From the NCBI GenBank assembly GCA_964523395.1, contig CAZFXS010000003.1:1-64000 (forward strand): a DNA stretch of 64,000 nt, in the 5' to 3' direction. How positions within the stretch are numbered: position 1 is the first letter of the stretch; each line of letters opens with the position of its first letter. Both the position numbers and the translations under genes were made by a program. Of this stretch, positions 44,183 to 53,374 are shown piece by piece. Origin of the DNA: JANYJZ01 sp964523395 (GTDB lineage: Bacteria > Bacteroidota > Ignavibacteria > UBA10030 > SZUA-254). A model generated the notes under the pieces. That model was given only the letters and a program-made list of their open reading frames with translations. It was not told the DNA's origin and made no database searches.

Positions 44183-44703
44183 CTTCGAACGACGAAAGTT
44201 TTATCACTACACGGCTGGATGATGTTATCGGCTGGGCGAGAAAAAATTCTCTCTGGCCTATGCCGATGGGTATTTCCTGCTGTGCGATTGAGATGATGGC
44301 GTTTGCAGGTCCCCGGTATGACGTAGCACGATTTGGTTCGGAAGCATTTCGTTTTTCTCCGCGCCAAAGTGATCTTATGATTGTGGCGGGAACCGTGACA
44401 TACAAAATGTCCCATGTCGTCCGTAAAATTTATGACCAGATGCCCGACCCGAAATGGGTTATCGCGATGGGGGCGTGCACATCTTCCGGCGGAATGTACC
44501 GTTCATATTCTGTTGTGCAGGGTATTGACTTGTTTATTCCTGTTGATGTTTATGTGGCAGGATGCCCGCCGCGTCCCGATAATTTGCTCAACGGATTAAT
44601 GCAGATTCAGGCAAAAATTGGCCGCGGTGAGAAGCCGGGACAAAGTGAAAAAATTTATATCGGAGAACCTTCAGGAAATCATGAACGAGCGTATTCTCGA
44701 TAA
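44173..44703 (+). CDS. nuoB: NADH-quinone oxidoreductase subunit B
   Basis: A 176-residue peripheral-arm subunit that binds the terminal [4Fe-4S] cluster N2. The four ligands are Cys36 and Cys37 (GISCCAIEMMA), Cys102 (MGACTSSGG) and Cys131 (VAGCPPRPD). N2 passes electrons to quinone at the interface with NuoD. The 5' end overlaps nuoA and the 3' end overlaps nuoC by 23 bases, so the genes are translated as a coupled set. Confidence 0.97.
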   Translation: MAVASNDESFITTRLDDVIGWARKNSLWPMPMGISCCAIEMMAFAGPRYDVARFGSEAFRFSPRQSDLMIVAGTVTYKMSHVVRKIYDQMPDPKWVIAMGACTSSGGMYRSYSVVQGIDLFIPVDVYVAGCPPRPDNLLNGLMQIQAKIGRGEKPGQSEKIYIGEPSGNHERAYSR

Positions 44704-45163
44704 ACTGAAGGCGGGGTTCGGCAATTCCATCGAATCGTCGAACGAGTATCGTGGTGAATTTACCATTATTGTTAAAAAAGCTGACATAGCCTCCGTTTCG
44801 CAATTCCTTCGTGATGATTCTGAACTCCGGTTTGATTCCATTCGTGATGTCTGCGGTGCGGATTACTTTCGGTCGGATGACCGGTTCGAAGTCATTTACA
44901 ATATCTATTCGCTTCAGAACAGGAACCGTCTTCGCCTGAAAGTTCGTGTCGATGAATCAGACCTTCATGTCCCGACAGTAACGACCGTGTGGGAGGGCGC
45001 CAATTGGATGGAGCGCGAGACATACGATATGTATGGAATTGTGTTCGACGGCCATCCCGACATGCGTAGAATCTACATGCCGGAGGAATTTGAATATCAT
45101 CCGCTGAGAAAAGATTATCCGCTGATGGGTATTCCCGGCTCTCTCCCTCTTCCTAGAAAATAA
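44681..45163 (+). CDS. nuoC: NADH-quinone oxidoreductase subunit C
   Basis: A 160-residue 30-kDa-type subunit, separate from nuoD (not the fused NuoCD). The signature ERETYDMYGIVFDGHPDMRRIYMPE and PLRKDYPL are diagnostic. It helps hold the NuoB/NuoD quinone module. The frame is open from 44618 inside nuoB, but the ATG at 44681, after an AGGAA site, gives the normal family start. Confidence 0.95.
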   Translation: MNERILDKLKAGFGNSIESSNEYRGEFTIIVKKADIASVSQFLRDDSELRFDSIRDVCGADYFRSDDRFEVIYNIYSLQNRNRLRLKVRVDESDLHVPTVTTVWEGANWMERETYDMYGIVFDGHPDMRRIYMPEEFEYHPLRKDYPLMGIPGSLPLPRK

Positions 45164-45180
45164 TCAGTGTAACGACCCTC

Positions 45181-46431
45181 ATGGCTTCCGACGTTGCCAC
45201 AGCAAAACAGAAAATCCTCCGCGCTCTTGAAAATCAGGATACCAACGTGCAGTTTGATGATCCCCTCGAGCATGACATGGTGCTTAATATGGGTCCTCAG
45301 CATCCTGCGACCCATGGTGTGCTCAGAATTCTCATCAGACTAGATGGGGAGACGATCGTTTCAGGCGTCCCAGACTTAGGATATCTGCACCGCGGCTATG
45401 AAAAAATCGCGGAGAATTCCAACTACCATGAATTTATCCCCCATACCGACCGGCTGGATTATCTTTCACCGCTCGCAAACAATGTCGCGTATGTGCTTGC
45501 AGTTGAAAAACTTGCCGGTATAGAAGCGCCGCGCCGCGCGCAATTTATCCGCGTTATCTGTGCCGAACTTGCGCGGCTCGCGTCGCACCTGGTATGGCTG
45601 GGCACACAGGCAATGGACGTGGGCGCCGTGACCGTATTGTTATGGGGATTCCGTGAACGGGAAAAAATTCAGGATATCTGGGATGTGCTGACGGGTGTCC
45701 GGTTTACAACAAGTTTTACCCGCATCGGCGGTTTGGCGCAGGATATGTCCGATGAGTGTGTGACAATGATTCGCAGTTTCCTCGACCAGTTTTCCGGCAG
45801 TCTTGCAGACTGTGAAAACATTCTCGTTCGGAACAGAATATTTATCGAACGTTGCGAAGGCGTCGGGTACATCAGCAAAGAACAGGCAATCGGTCTTGGG
45901 CTGACGGGTCCGAACCTTCGCGGAAGCGGAGTCGATCATGATCTCAGAAGAGATGAGCCGTATCTGGTGTACAACGAGTTTGATTTTCACGTTCCGGTGT
46001 ACACCGATGGTGATACGCTTGCGCGGTTTTATGTCAGGATGCAGGAGATCAAAGAGTCGGTAAAAATTCTCAGGCAGGCACTTGATAAAATACCGCAGGG
46101 TCCTGTGAATGCAGCAGAACCAAAACGGGTTCTTCCGCAAAAGGAACGGACGTATGGCAAGATGGAAGAACTCATTCACGACTTCATGCTGATCAACTTC
46201 GGCATCAACCCTCCGATCGGTGAAATCTACCATGCTATCGAGGCTTCAAAAGGAGAGTTGGGCTTTTATCTTGTCAGTAATGGCGAAGGGCATCCCTGGC
46301 GCCTAAAGATCCGCTCCCCGTCGTTTGTGAATCTGCAATGCCTGCCGCCGATGATCAAAGGCGGAATGATTTCCGATGTTGTCGCGATTATCGGAAGTAT
46401 TGACCCGGTGATGGGGGAAGCGGATAAATGA
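45181..46431 (+). CDS. nuoD: NADH-quinone oxidoreductase subunit D
   Basis: A 416-residue 49-kDa subunit, related to the large subunit of NiFe hydrogenases. MGPQHPATHGVLR (about 37-49), the quinone-site LGYLHRGYEKIAE, FTRIGGLAQD and the C-terminal CLPPMIKGGMISDVVAIIGSIDPVMGE are all present. It forms the quinone-binding pocket with NuoB. Eighteen bases after nuoC. It ends ...GEADK rather than the usual ...GEVDR, a small variation at the terminus. Confidence 0.97.
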   Translation: MASDVATAKQKILRALENQDTNVQFDDPLEHDMVLNMGPQHPATHGVLRILIRLDGETIVSGVPDLGYLHRGYEKIAENSNYHEFIPHTDRLDYLSPLANNVAYVLAVEKLAGIEAPRRAQFIRVICAELARLASHLVWLGTQAMDVGAVTVLLWGFREREKIQDIWDVLTGVRFTTSFTRIGGLAQDMSDECVTMIRSFLDQFSGSLADCENILVRNRIFIERCEGVGYISKEQAIGLGLTGPNLRGSGVDHDLRRDEPYLVYNEFDFHVPVYTDGDTLARFYVRMQEIKESVKILRQALDKIPQGPVNAAEPKRVLPQKERTYGKMEELIHDFMLINFGINPPIGEIYHAIEASKGELGFYLVSNGEGHPWRLKIRSPSFVNLQCLPPMIKGGMISDVVAIIGSIDPVMGEADK

Positions 46432-46451
46432 CCAATTCAAAATTAAAAATT

Positions 46452-46495
46452 AAAAAGTAAAAAAATGTCGGCCAGTTCGTATTTTTTTACTTTTT
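46452..46495. promoter_or_regulatory. AT-rich perfect inverted repeat between nuoD and nuoE
   Basis: A perfect 15-bp inverted repeat (46452-46466 with 46481-46495) around a 14-base loop, made mostly of A and T. Related direct repeats of the type TTTTTACTTTT continue to about 46510. It splits an otherwise tightly packed operon and could weaken transcription or set mRNA ends between nuoD and nuoE. Confidence 0.5.
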
Positions 46496-46519
46496 ACTTT
46501 TGACTTTTTACTTGATATT

Positions 46520-46987
46520 ATGTTTACAGAACAGAATCTCCAGAAGTTAGAAACTCTCAAGAAACAATATCCCACCACGAAAGCGCTCACGTTACCGGCG
46601 CTCTGGATGGCGCAGGAGCAGTTTGGCTGGATCTCGCCCGAGACAATGCAATACATCGCAGCATTGCTTAATCTTCCTGTTGCGCACGTGTATGGAGTGG
46701 TGACATTCTACACGATGTTCAATACTAAACCTGTAGGGAAATATCATCTCCAGGTCTGTACGAATATTTCCTGCCAGCTTCGCGGTGCGGAGAAGCTTGC
46801 AGGACATATCTGCGAAAAACTTCATGTGAACATGGGAGAGACCACTGCCGATAAACGGTTTACCGTGGTTGAAGTCGAGTGCCTCGGTTCGTGCGGCACC
46901 GCGCCGATGATGCAGGTGAATGACGAGTATTACGAAAATCTCACAGCTGAAAAAGTTGATAAACTGTTATCAGAAGAATTCAAGTAA
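46520..46987 (+). CDS. nuoE: NADH-quinone oxidoreductase subunit E
   Basis: A 155-residue thioredoxin-fold subunit with the [2Fe-2S] cluster N1a ligands Cys80, Cys85 (CTNISC), Cys121 and Cys125 (CLGSC). The N-terminal helical bundle holds LPALWMAQEQFGWIS. It works with NuoF in NADH oxidation. There is no good ribosome binding site in the AT-rich stretch just upstream. The nuoF ATG follows after two bases. Confidence 0.96.
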   Translation: MFTEQNLQKLETLKKQYPTTKALTLPALWMAQEQFGWISPETMQYIAALLNLPVAHVYGVVTFYTMFNTKPVGKYHLQVCTNISCQLRGAEKLAGHICEKLHVNMGETTADKRFTVVEVECLGSCGTAPMMQVNDEYYENLTAEKVDKLLSEEFK

Positions 46988-46989
46988 TC

Positions 46990-48294
46990 ATGTCCGATCT
47001 TAACGAAAAATTAATCCTTCCCGACATTCCCGGTCTTCACAAACTGGAAGTTTATGAACAGCACGGCGGATATCAGGCACTGCGCAAAACGCTTGGCATG
47101 AAACCGGATGATGTTATTGAGGAAGTAAAAAAATCGAATTTGCGCGGAAGGGGAGGGGCGTGCTTTCCCACAGGGTTGAAGTGGAGTTTCATGCCCAAGC
47201 AAACTCCGAAGCCTAAATATCTTTGCGCCAATGGCGATGAGAGCGAGCCGGGAACGTTCAAAGACCGGCAGATATTTGAATTTAATCCGCATCTTTTTAT
47301 TGAAGGCGCGATCATTGCCGCGTATGCGATGGGCATTACCACCGTGTATGTCTATGTTCGCGGTGAATACGCGAAATGGGTAAAGATGCTTCAGAAAGCG
47401 GTTGATGACGCCTACGCGAAAAATTATATCGGCCAGAATATTCTTGGCACAACATTCAATACAAACCTCTACGTTTATAAAGGCGCAGGCGCCTACATTT
47501 GCGGCGAAGAATCAGCGCTGATGAATTCACTGGAAGGCAACCGCGGCTATCCGCGTGTTAAGCCGCCGTTTCCGGCGCAGTTCGGCTTGTGGGGATGCCC
47601 GACAACAATCAACAATATCGAAACAATTGCCAATGTTCCGGTGATTATCAATAAAGGCTGGGAATGGTATTCAAAAATCGGATACGTCAAGCAACCCGGT
47701 CCGTTGCTGTACGGGATCAGCGGACATGTCAATAAACCGGGGGTATTTGAGTTACCAACAGGAGTATTGTTGACCGATCTTATTTATAAACACGCGGGCG
47801 GCGTTCCCGGCAATAAAAAAATTAAAGCTGTTATTCCGGGCGGTTCATCCACCATGTGGCTACGTGGAGAAGAGCTTGAAGGCGTGAAGATGGATGCCGA
47901 TTCATTGAAATCGGTCGGAACTTCCATCGGCACAGGCGGCGTCATCGTTATGGATGAAGACACAGATGTCCTCAAAGTCCTTGCGCGTATATCGCACTTT
48001 TATCATCATGAATCGTGCGGACAATGCACGCCATGCCGCGAGGGATGCGGATGGATGGAAAAGATCCTGAACCGCTTTGTCGCGGGCGAAGGAACGGTGG
48101 AAGATATTGATTTACTGCTTGATGTAGCGAATAATATTGAAGGCAATACCATCTGCGCGTTAGGCGACGCAGCTGCATGGCCTGTGCAGAGTGTCATCAA
48201 AAAGTTTAAAGATGAGTTTATTAAACGGGCGAGAAAATCTCCCAAACATTCCGCATATGTACCTCCTCCGCACCTGGTGACAACAGGCGTCTAA
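46990..48294 (+). CDS. nuoF: NADH-quinone oxidoreductase subunit F
   Basis: A 434-residue FMN- and NADH-binding subunit. GRGGACFPTGLKWSFMP (about 50-66) and CANGDESEPGTFKDR bind NADH/FMN, and GAYICGEESALMNSLEG follows. The [4Fe-4S] N3 ligands are Cys343, Cys346 and Cys349 (CGQCTPC) plus the Cys in NTICALGD. It takes hydride from NADH. The operon stops here: the gene's stop overlaps the convergent cytochrome gene, and nuoG and the rest of the membrane arm are not in this window. Confidence 0.97.
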   Translation: MSDLNEKLILPDIPGLHKLEVYEQHGGYQALRKTLGMKPDDVIEEVKKSNLRGRGGACFPTGLKWSFMPKQTPKPKYLCANGDESEPGTFKDRQIFEFNPHLFIEGAIIAAYAMGITTVYVYVRGEYAKWVKMLQKAVDDAYAKNYIGQNILGTTFNTNLYVYKGAGAYICGEESALMNSLEGNRGYPRVKPPFPAQFGLWGCPTTINNIETIANVPVIINKGWEWYSKIGYVKQPGPLLYGISGHVNKPGVFELPTGVLLTDLIYKHAGGVPGNKKIKAVIPGGSSTMWLRGEELEGVKMDADSLKSVGTSIGTGGVIVMDEDTDVLKVLARISHFYHHESCGQCTPCREGCGWMEKILNRFVAGEGTVEDIDLLLDVANNIEGNTICALGDAAAWPVQSVIKKFKDEFIKRARKSPKHSAYVPPPHLVTTGV

Positions 48295-48725
48295 TTATTC
48301 TGTGCCCCCTCGGCAACCCATTTCCTCATGCCGCGAACCTGGTTTTCGTTAAGTTGGGGGAAATCTCTCGGCGGCATTTTTACTACCTGGTTGGCTCCTT
48401 CAATGCTTTGAATCAGGAGGCTGTTATCCGGATCGCCGCGAAACACCACCGCGCGCGTGCCAAACATTAAATGCTCGTAACTGTCTAGACTATATCCGTC
48501 CTCGGCATACCGGTCGGCGCCATGGCATCCGCTGAACGCGCATCCGCGAATAAATAACGGCTGGACATGCTGTCCGAAACTTACGTTTGAGTCGGGAAAC
48601 ACCACGTCAATCGGTTGTCCGCCGGTAATATCTTCTTTGCATGTCCATGAGGACCAAATGAGTAGTACCGAACAACAAACCCACAAAAAAAACGGTATGA
48701 TAGTTTTTAGCTTTACTCGTTTCAT
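48291..48725 (-). CDS. Small exported c-type cytochrome with CX4CH haem motif
   Basis: A 144-residue protein with an N-terminal membrane/signal segment (about 8-26). The likely haem site is Cys62-AFSG-Cys67-His68, i.e. CX4CH rather than CXXCH, with Met117 (VVKMPPRDFP) as possible distal ligand. Similar CX4CH proteins occur in the planctomycete-cytochrome-like group of Bacteroidota. The C-terminal LNENQVRGMRKWVAEGA helix fits a class I cytochrome end. Probably periplasmic electron carrier, or a haem-binding partner of the upstream 5'-nucleotidase; neither is proven. Its ATG overlaps the stop of the nucleotidase gene by four bases. Confidence 0.75.
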   Translation of the reverse strand: MKRVKLKTIIPFFLWVCCSVLLIWSSWTCKEDITGGQPIDVVFPDSNVSFGQHVQPLFIRGCAFSGCHGADRYAEDGYSLDSYEHLMFGTRAVVFRGDPDNSLLIQSIEGANQVVKMPPRDFPQLNENQVRGMRKWVAEGAQNN

Positions 48726-50317
48726 TTTGATTTTGCAATATCGACAATTCTTCCTTCAACTTTCGAAGTGATAATGGGATTCTTACGAATATATTCAATG
48801 ATAACGTCCCTGTCAACCATACCTGTTTCCTTAATCTTCACCGAGGCATCACTGATTCCAAAAAAATCCTTCAAATGGCTTCCGATATAATTATTTGTAG
48901 AGATGGAATACATTTGTGAATCTGTCACTGGTTTTCCGGTTACTGTCAAAGAAACCAATTGGCTTCCTTTCGGTTTTGAAGAATCATATACATAATTCAC
49001 TCCTGAAACCTGTGCGAACTCGCGCGGCTGAATCCCTGCCTGAAACTCAATCATCGTTCGTAACACATCTCCCCGAACGGAAAACGTCACCAGTGTATTT
49101 CCAAATGGGTTGATTTCCCAGATATCTCTTACTTTTATCGGCCCGGCATCAAGATCTTTCCGTATTCCTCCGACATTCTGAAAGCCGATGTCGGTTCCCG
49201 TTGCGTATCTGGTAACATCGGACTCGAAATTTCCGATATTGCTTTCAACTCTCTTACCGATTTGTCTGTCCCACTTCTCAGTTAATGTGCCGATAACTTC
49301 GCCGAGCCGTTCATCGACAATTGATTCGTACTCCGCGACCTTAACTGCCGCCGCTGAATCTGGGGTTACCGCACCGGTTACAGTTTCAATGAGTTCGCCA
49401 TTGTAGGCAAATACAGAATCTCCCGAAAGGTCGACAACGAGATCGAGTTTACCAAGATACTGTCCTTTTGAACCTGCCTGTACAATGACTGTACGGTTCA
49501 TTTTAATGGGAGAGAAGAGAGGTGTATGAGTGTGTCCGCCGACGATAACATCAATATCGTTTCGCCGCATTGCGAGAAGCGTGTCGCGGTCAAGTCCCAT
49601 ATGACTGATGAGTACAATAATATCGGGATGATGTCGTTCTTTCATTTCAGGAATATATATGTTCAGCGAACTGTCGATGTCGCGGATACGGTATCCCTCA
49701 ATATTTTCCCTGAATGTCAGCAATTCCAGGTCAGGCGGCGTTGCCCCAAGAATTCCTACTTTCACATCACCAAATTGTTTGATCTCATATGGCAGTCCGA
49801 ATGTTCTTCCCGTTGCCGTATTCACAAGATTTGAAAGCACAATTGGAAAGGAAGTGGAGGCATACGCAGATTTCAGACTGTCAATGCCGTAATCAAATTC
49901 GTGATTGCCTAACGTAATGGCATCAGGCTTGATCATGTTCATCAGTACTGCCTGCGATTTTCCGTAAGTGAACGTAGAGATTGGTGTTCCCTGAAAATCA
50001 TCGCCCGCGTTAAACAGGGCGACATCTTTTCTGTTGTTGCGGATCTGGTTGACATACCCCAGGAACGTTGCTGTTCCTCCCGCCATATAGGTTGTGTCTG
50101 AGCCGATGGCAGTTTTTCTTGTTATTTTTATCGGCACATTTTGCGCGTGAAAATCATTCCAATGGAGAATGGTTAGCTTTGCAGCATGTTCTTCAGTACG
50201 ATAGGGAGATGTACTGCATGATGCACAAAGAAAGGACAGCATGCATGCATTCAGGAATCCTCTCATGCGACTGCCGGGAAAATACCGTAGCAAACAGGAC
50301 ATGCCGGAATCATTCAC
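48722..50317 (-). CDS. 5'-nucleotidase / UDP-sugar diphosphatase-family metallophosphatase (exported)
   Basis: A 531-residue two-domain enzyme. The N-terminal calcineurin-like phosphoesterase domain shows HWNDFHA, NAGDDFQGTP, LGNHEFDYG, ISHMGLD and VGGHTHT, covering the two-metal ligands. The C-terminal domain has the 5'-nucleotidase substrate site (NVGGIRKD, WEINPFGNTL). It likely dephosphorylates nucleotides in the periplasm. An N-terminal signal with a Cys (FLCASC) suggests export, perhaps as a lipoprotein with a non-standard lipobox. The GTG at 50317 overlaps the upstream stop (GTGA); ATGs at 50302 and 50266 are alternatives, and 50266 gives the cleanest signal sequence. Confidence 0.88.
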   Translation of the reverse strand: MNDSGMSCLLRYFPGSRMRGFLNACMLSFLCASCSTSPYRTEEHAAKLTILHWNDFHAQNVPIKITRKTAIGSDTTYMAGGTATFLGYVNQIRNNRKDVALFNAGDDFQGTPISTFTYGKSQAVLMNMIKPDAITLGNHEFDYGIDSLKSAYASTSFPIVLSNLVNTATGRTFGLPYEIKQFGDVKVGILGATPPDLELLTFRENIEGYRIRDIDSSLNIYIPEMKERHHPDIIVLISHMGLDRDTLLAMRRNDIDVIVGGHTHTPLFSPIKMNRTVIVQAGSKGQYLGKLDLVVDLSGDSVFAYNGELIETVTGAVTPDSAAAVKVAEYESIVDERLGEVIGTLTEKWDRQIGKRVESNIGNFESDVTRYATGTDIGFQNVGGIRKDLDAGPIKVRDIWEINPFGNTLVTFSVRGDVLRTMIEFQAGIQPREFAQVSGVNYVYDSSKPKGSQLVSLTVTGKPVTDSQMYSISTNNYIGSHLKDFFGISDASVKIKETGMVDRDVIIEYIRKNPIITSKVEGRIVDIAKSK

Positions 50318-52824
50318 CTGTGTTTCGCGACAACGATGGTGATATCGTCGTGTTGCTCTGCCTCACCCTGAAATACTTTCACCGCGTCAAGGATTGAATG
50401 CTGAATTTGTTCGGCAGAATTCTTTCTGTGTTCTTTGACGAGGTTGCACATGGCATCTTCACCGAACTGATGCTGTTCGGGATTCATCGCTTCGGTCAGG
50501 CCGTCTGAATAGAAAAGAAATAGCTCGTCAGCCTTCAGCGGATAGGTAATTTCCTGCAAACTGCTTTCGAAAATTGGCCCGCGTTCCAGCCCCAAACCGA
50601 TACCGGTTGATTCAAGATATTGGAGAGAACCGTTGGTTCCGATGATTGCCTTATTATGTCCGGCACGGCATAACCGTACTTCGTTTTTTTCAAGATCGAA
50701 CAGCGCGAGGATCATTGTGATAAATGACTTGCGCTCAATCCCGTCGTACAATCTCCGGTTGACATGGATGAGCATTTCGCGCGGTGTAGTATACATATGC
50801 GCGGCAAGCTGGATCATCCCTTGTATCTTCGACATATATAATGCCGCCGACATACCTTTACCCGATACGTCCGCGACAACAACGAGGAGTTTATTTTTGC
50901 CCATTTCAATAAAGTCGAAATAATCACCACCCACAGTCAATGCCGGCCGCGAGGTGCCGACAATATCCAGCTTTTCAATTACTGGATTTGCTTTCGGCAG
51001 TAACCCCTGCTGGATTTGCCGCGCCATGTTCATTTCTTCTTCGATTTTCTGTTTCTCGATTTCAGATCTGTGCAGGCGCGCGTTCTCTATAGCAATTGCT
51101 GCCTGGCTTGCGACGGTCGCGAGCAGGTCGATATCTTCCTGAGAATAAAATTTCCCCGACATTTTCGGGCCGACGTTCATCGTTCCGATCATCCTGTCTT
51201 TCAGAAACATCGGCACTGCCAGGACTACACCCGAGCGGAGAATTTTATCCTTATCCTCAGGGTTCAAATCCATCAGCTCTGTGTCGTCACCATGGAATGC
51301 CAATGCCTGCGGCAGTTTCCGTCTCCGGAGAAATGCAATTAATCCGTTTGATGTTGTGGTAAACTGACAACAAGTATCATCAATATTCTTGCTGATGCTA
51401 TAGCATCCTTCGGTTTCATCGCAAAGTACCACTGCCACTTTATCGACGTGCATCGTAGTGGAAATACGGTTCAGGATCGAGTTCAAAATCTGTTCTAAGT
51501 TCATCTGCTGCGGTAATTCCTGACTAAACTCCAGCAGTGCACGCTGATAGTTGTACCGCTCCTGATAAAAGAACCGGTCAATCCATTCCTGGACCCGCCG
51601 CTTAATGGGATCGAATGCAAGCGCAATAAGAATAAATGCAACGATGTTGAGAATCCGGTTTTCCTCGGTTCCAAGGAAATACGATATCATACTGCCGACG
51701 CCGTAGACAATCAGCAGGTAGATCGCGGCGATATTTGCAGTGACGATACCATAAATCAGACTCCTTTTGACTATCAGATCGATATCCATTAATCTGTACC
51801 GGAAAATACTGTAGCCAAATGAGATTGGCACGGCGATGACAAATAATCCCGGTATAAATGTTAAGGGATAAAGAAATACCGCGAATGGGTTGATGATTTG
51901 AAGTATCATAATATATGCCGCTGCCGCCAGTCCGATAGAGATTCCGACCAGTATCGGTTTCAGCTGGTTTCGTTGTTCATGGTCAACATATTTGTAATAA
52001 CTGCGGACAAAGATCAGCAAGCCGGAGACGTAAAAATAGAGCGGTGAATTGAAAAGAAAAGCTAAGAACCATTGCGGAAGTTGAAGCTGCAGTGTATTAT
52101 TAAGAATGATCAGTGCCAGAAACCCAATACTGAATGTGTACAGTATTGCGGTCACCCACTTCTTACCAAGAACTTTTCTGCGTACCGGAAAATGAAAGAA
52201 GAATGAAATGAGTGGCGGAGAAAGTACTCGTCCGAGACTAATGCAAAACAAAAAGAGGGCGCTTAAAACCGGGTACGCAGTTTGTTGGACTCCTCCATAA
52301 AACCCAAATAACAGCATGATGCAAAGGCTGTACCTGAAGAATCTTCGCTGGATGTCACCGAGAGGTTTGGTCATGGCGACAACATATCCGACAATCAGAA
52401 ATCCAAGTCCGAGAAGGAATAATGCCAGGAATCCGATATTGAAGATTTTCAGAATCTGGATTTTTGTTTCAAATGTTGTTCCACTCCGGCCGACCCGGTA
52501 AGTTGCATATTCTCCGGAAGGGATGGCGTTAATTAACGCTTGCGCAGCTCCGGGGCCATTGAATCCTTTTCCGTTGATGAGGAGAAGAGTGTCGCCATTT
52601 TGCAGGCCTGCCTGGTCTGCCACACCACCCTTGACAATATCAGTTATCAGAAATTTGTCTGCGTGGTTTGGAATATTCCTCCATGCGCATTGATCGTTAC
52701 TGGTAACATTGAATACCATAACGCTCATAAAATTTAACCCAGTGGCAATAAGAACTGCTATAGCGGCACAGGTAAAGACAATTCTGTACGTTCTTGGAGA
52801 AATATTTTTGAAAATTTTGTTCAT
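50314..52824 (-). CDS. Membrane PDZ-GAF-SpoIIE serine phosphatase
   Basis: An 836-residue regulator. Order: one N-terminal helix (about 13-35), a PDZ-type domain (50-120, ADQAGLQNGDTLLLINGKGF), a block of about eight membrane helices (125-405), a GAF domain (about 430-580), a short coiled coil (580-605) and a C-terminal SpoIIE/PP2C phosphatase (610-836) with GGDYFDF, VVADVSGKGMSAAL, CRAGHNKAIIG and FYSDGLTEA. Such proteins dephosphorylate anti-sigma-factor antagonists. No antagonist or anti-sigma gene lies nearby. It overlaps the nucleotidase gene by four bases. Confidence 0.88.
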   Translation of the reverse strand: MNKIFKNISPRTYRIVFTCAAIAVLIATGLNFMSVMVFNVTSNDQCAWRNIPNHADKFLITDIVKGGVADQAGLQNGDTLLLINGKGFNGPGAAQALINAIPSGEYATYRVGRSGTTFETKIQILKIFNIGFLALFLLGLGFLIVGYVVAMTKPLGDIQRRFFRYSLCIMLLFGFYGGVQQTAYPVLSALFLFCISLGRVLSPPLISFFFHFPVRRKVLGKKWVTAILYTFSIGFLALIILNNTLQLQLPQWFLAFLFNSPLYFYVSGLLIFVRSYYKYVDHEQRNQLKPILVGISIGLAAAAYIMILQIINPFAVFLYPLTFIPGLFVIAVPISFGYSIFRYRLMDIDLIVKRSLIYGIVTANIAAIYLLIVYGVGSMISYFLGTEENRILNIVAFILIALAFDPIKRRVQEWIDRFFYQERYNYQRALLEFSQELPQQMNLEQILNSILNRISTTMHVDKVAVVLCDETEGCYSISKNIDDTCCQFTTTSNGLIAFLRRRKLPQALAFHGDDTELMDLNPEDKDKILRSGVVLAVPMFLKDRMIGTMNVGPKMSGKFYSQEDIDLLATVASQAAIAIENARLHRSEIEKQKIEEEMNMARQIQQGLLPKANPVIEKLDIVGTSRPALTVGGDYFDFIEMGKNKLLVVVADVSGKGMSAALYMSKIQGMIQLAAHMYTTPREMLIHVNRRLYDGIERKSFITMILALFDLEKNEVRLCRAGHNKAIIGTNGSLQYLESTGIGLGLERGPIFESSLQEITYPLKADELFLFYSDGLTEAMNPEQHQFGEDAMCNLVKEHRKNSAEQIQHSILDAVKVFQGEAEQHDDITIVVAKHR

Positions 52825-53142
52825 TACCAGCAGAAACTCACCGAACGATTATCGATTGAAATTTTCGAAGGACTGGCCCCATGCTACATTAAAAGCTGTA
52901 TTCAAAATAGTAAATGAGTTGCTGAAAATCAATGAAAAGCGGGTAAATCAAAAAATCACCGCCCGGTATTGTGTAATTCGGTTTCCACGGCGGATCTGAA
53001 TATTATGTTTGATTCCTTACAGCATTCTTTGTATATTGTTGACGCCACTTATGATATGGTCTTCCTGAGTAATTTTCACATCAAAACTGTCTTAACAGCC
53101 ATCAAATCGTAAATTGGCGATCGTAAATTGTAAATTTCCCAT
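52825..53142. other. Divergent region between the SpoIIE gene and tRNA-Ala
   Basis: About 320 bases without a credible gene. It must hold the promoter of the minus-strand phosphatase gene and that of the tRNA. Just before the tRNA, the 11-mer ATCGTAAATTG occurs twice (53106-53116 and 53120-53130, 14-base period) with a partial third copy. Confidence 0.5.
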
Positions 53143-53215
53143 GGGGCTGTAGCTCAGCTGGGAGAGCGCGTGAATGGCATTCACGAGGCCAGGGGTTCGA
53201 TCCCCCTCAGCTCCA
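53143..53215 (+). tRNA. tRNA-Ala(GGC)
   Basis: Seventy-three bases fold into a full cloverleaf: acceptor stem GGGGCTG / CAGCTCC (one G-T pair), D arm GCTC...GAGC, anticodon arm CGTGA / TCACG with loop ATGGCAT and anticodon GGC (53176-53178), variable AGGCC, T arm AGGGG-TTCGATC-CCCCT, discriminator A. The 3' CCA is not encoded. Confidence 0.97.
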
Positions 53216-53332
53216 CTCTTCTTATGCAGGAGGTGTGTAATATCTCTCATTTTCTTTCCCTGAATGCTTATTTTAGCATGATTAATTAGTTTTTGACTAG
53301 AATGGGTAAAATAATCAACTAATTGATTTTTT

Positions 53333-53364
53333 TTTGGCATTCTCTTTTTTTTCCTATATATTTT
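53333..53364 (+). promoter_or_regulatory. Candidate Bacteroidota-type promoter for the ATP-grasp gene
   Basis: TTTG at 53333-53336, a 20-base spacer and TATATTTT at 53357-53364 (followed by G). Start of transcription would fall near 53371, giving a leader of about 95 bases that opens with the inverted repeat at 53375-53406. Confidence 0.5.
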
Positions 53365-53374
53365 GCCGGTCAAG

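Noticed and set aside
52709..52999. 96-codon plus-strand frame opposite the start of the SpoIIE gene
   Set aside because: Half is antisense to the phosphatase's signal region; the rest is AT-rich intergenic sequence.
53143..53215. tRNA-Ala as an integration site for a mobile element
   Set aside because: No integrase or transposase, and no repeat of the tRNA 3' end was seen downstream in this window.
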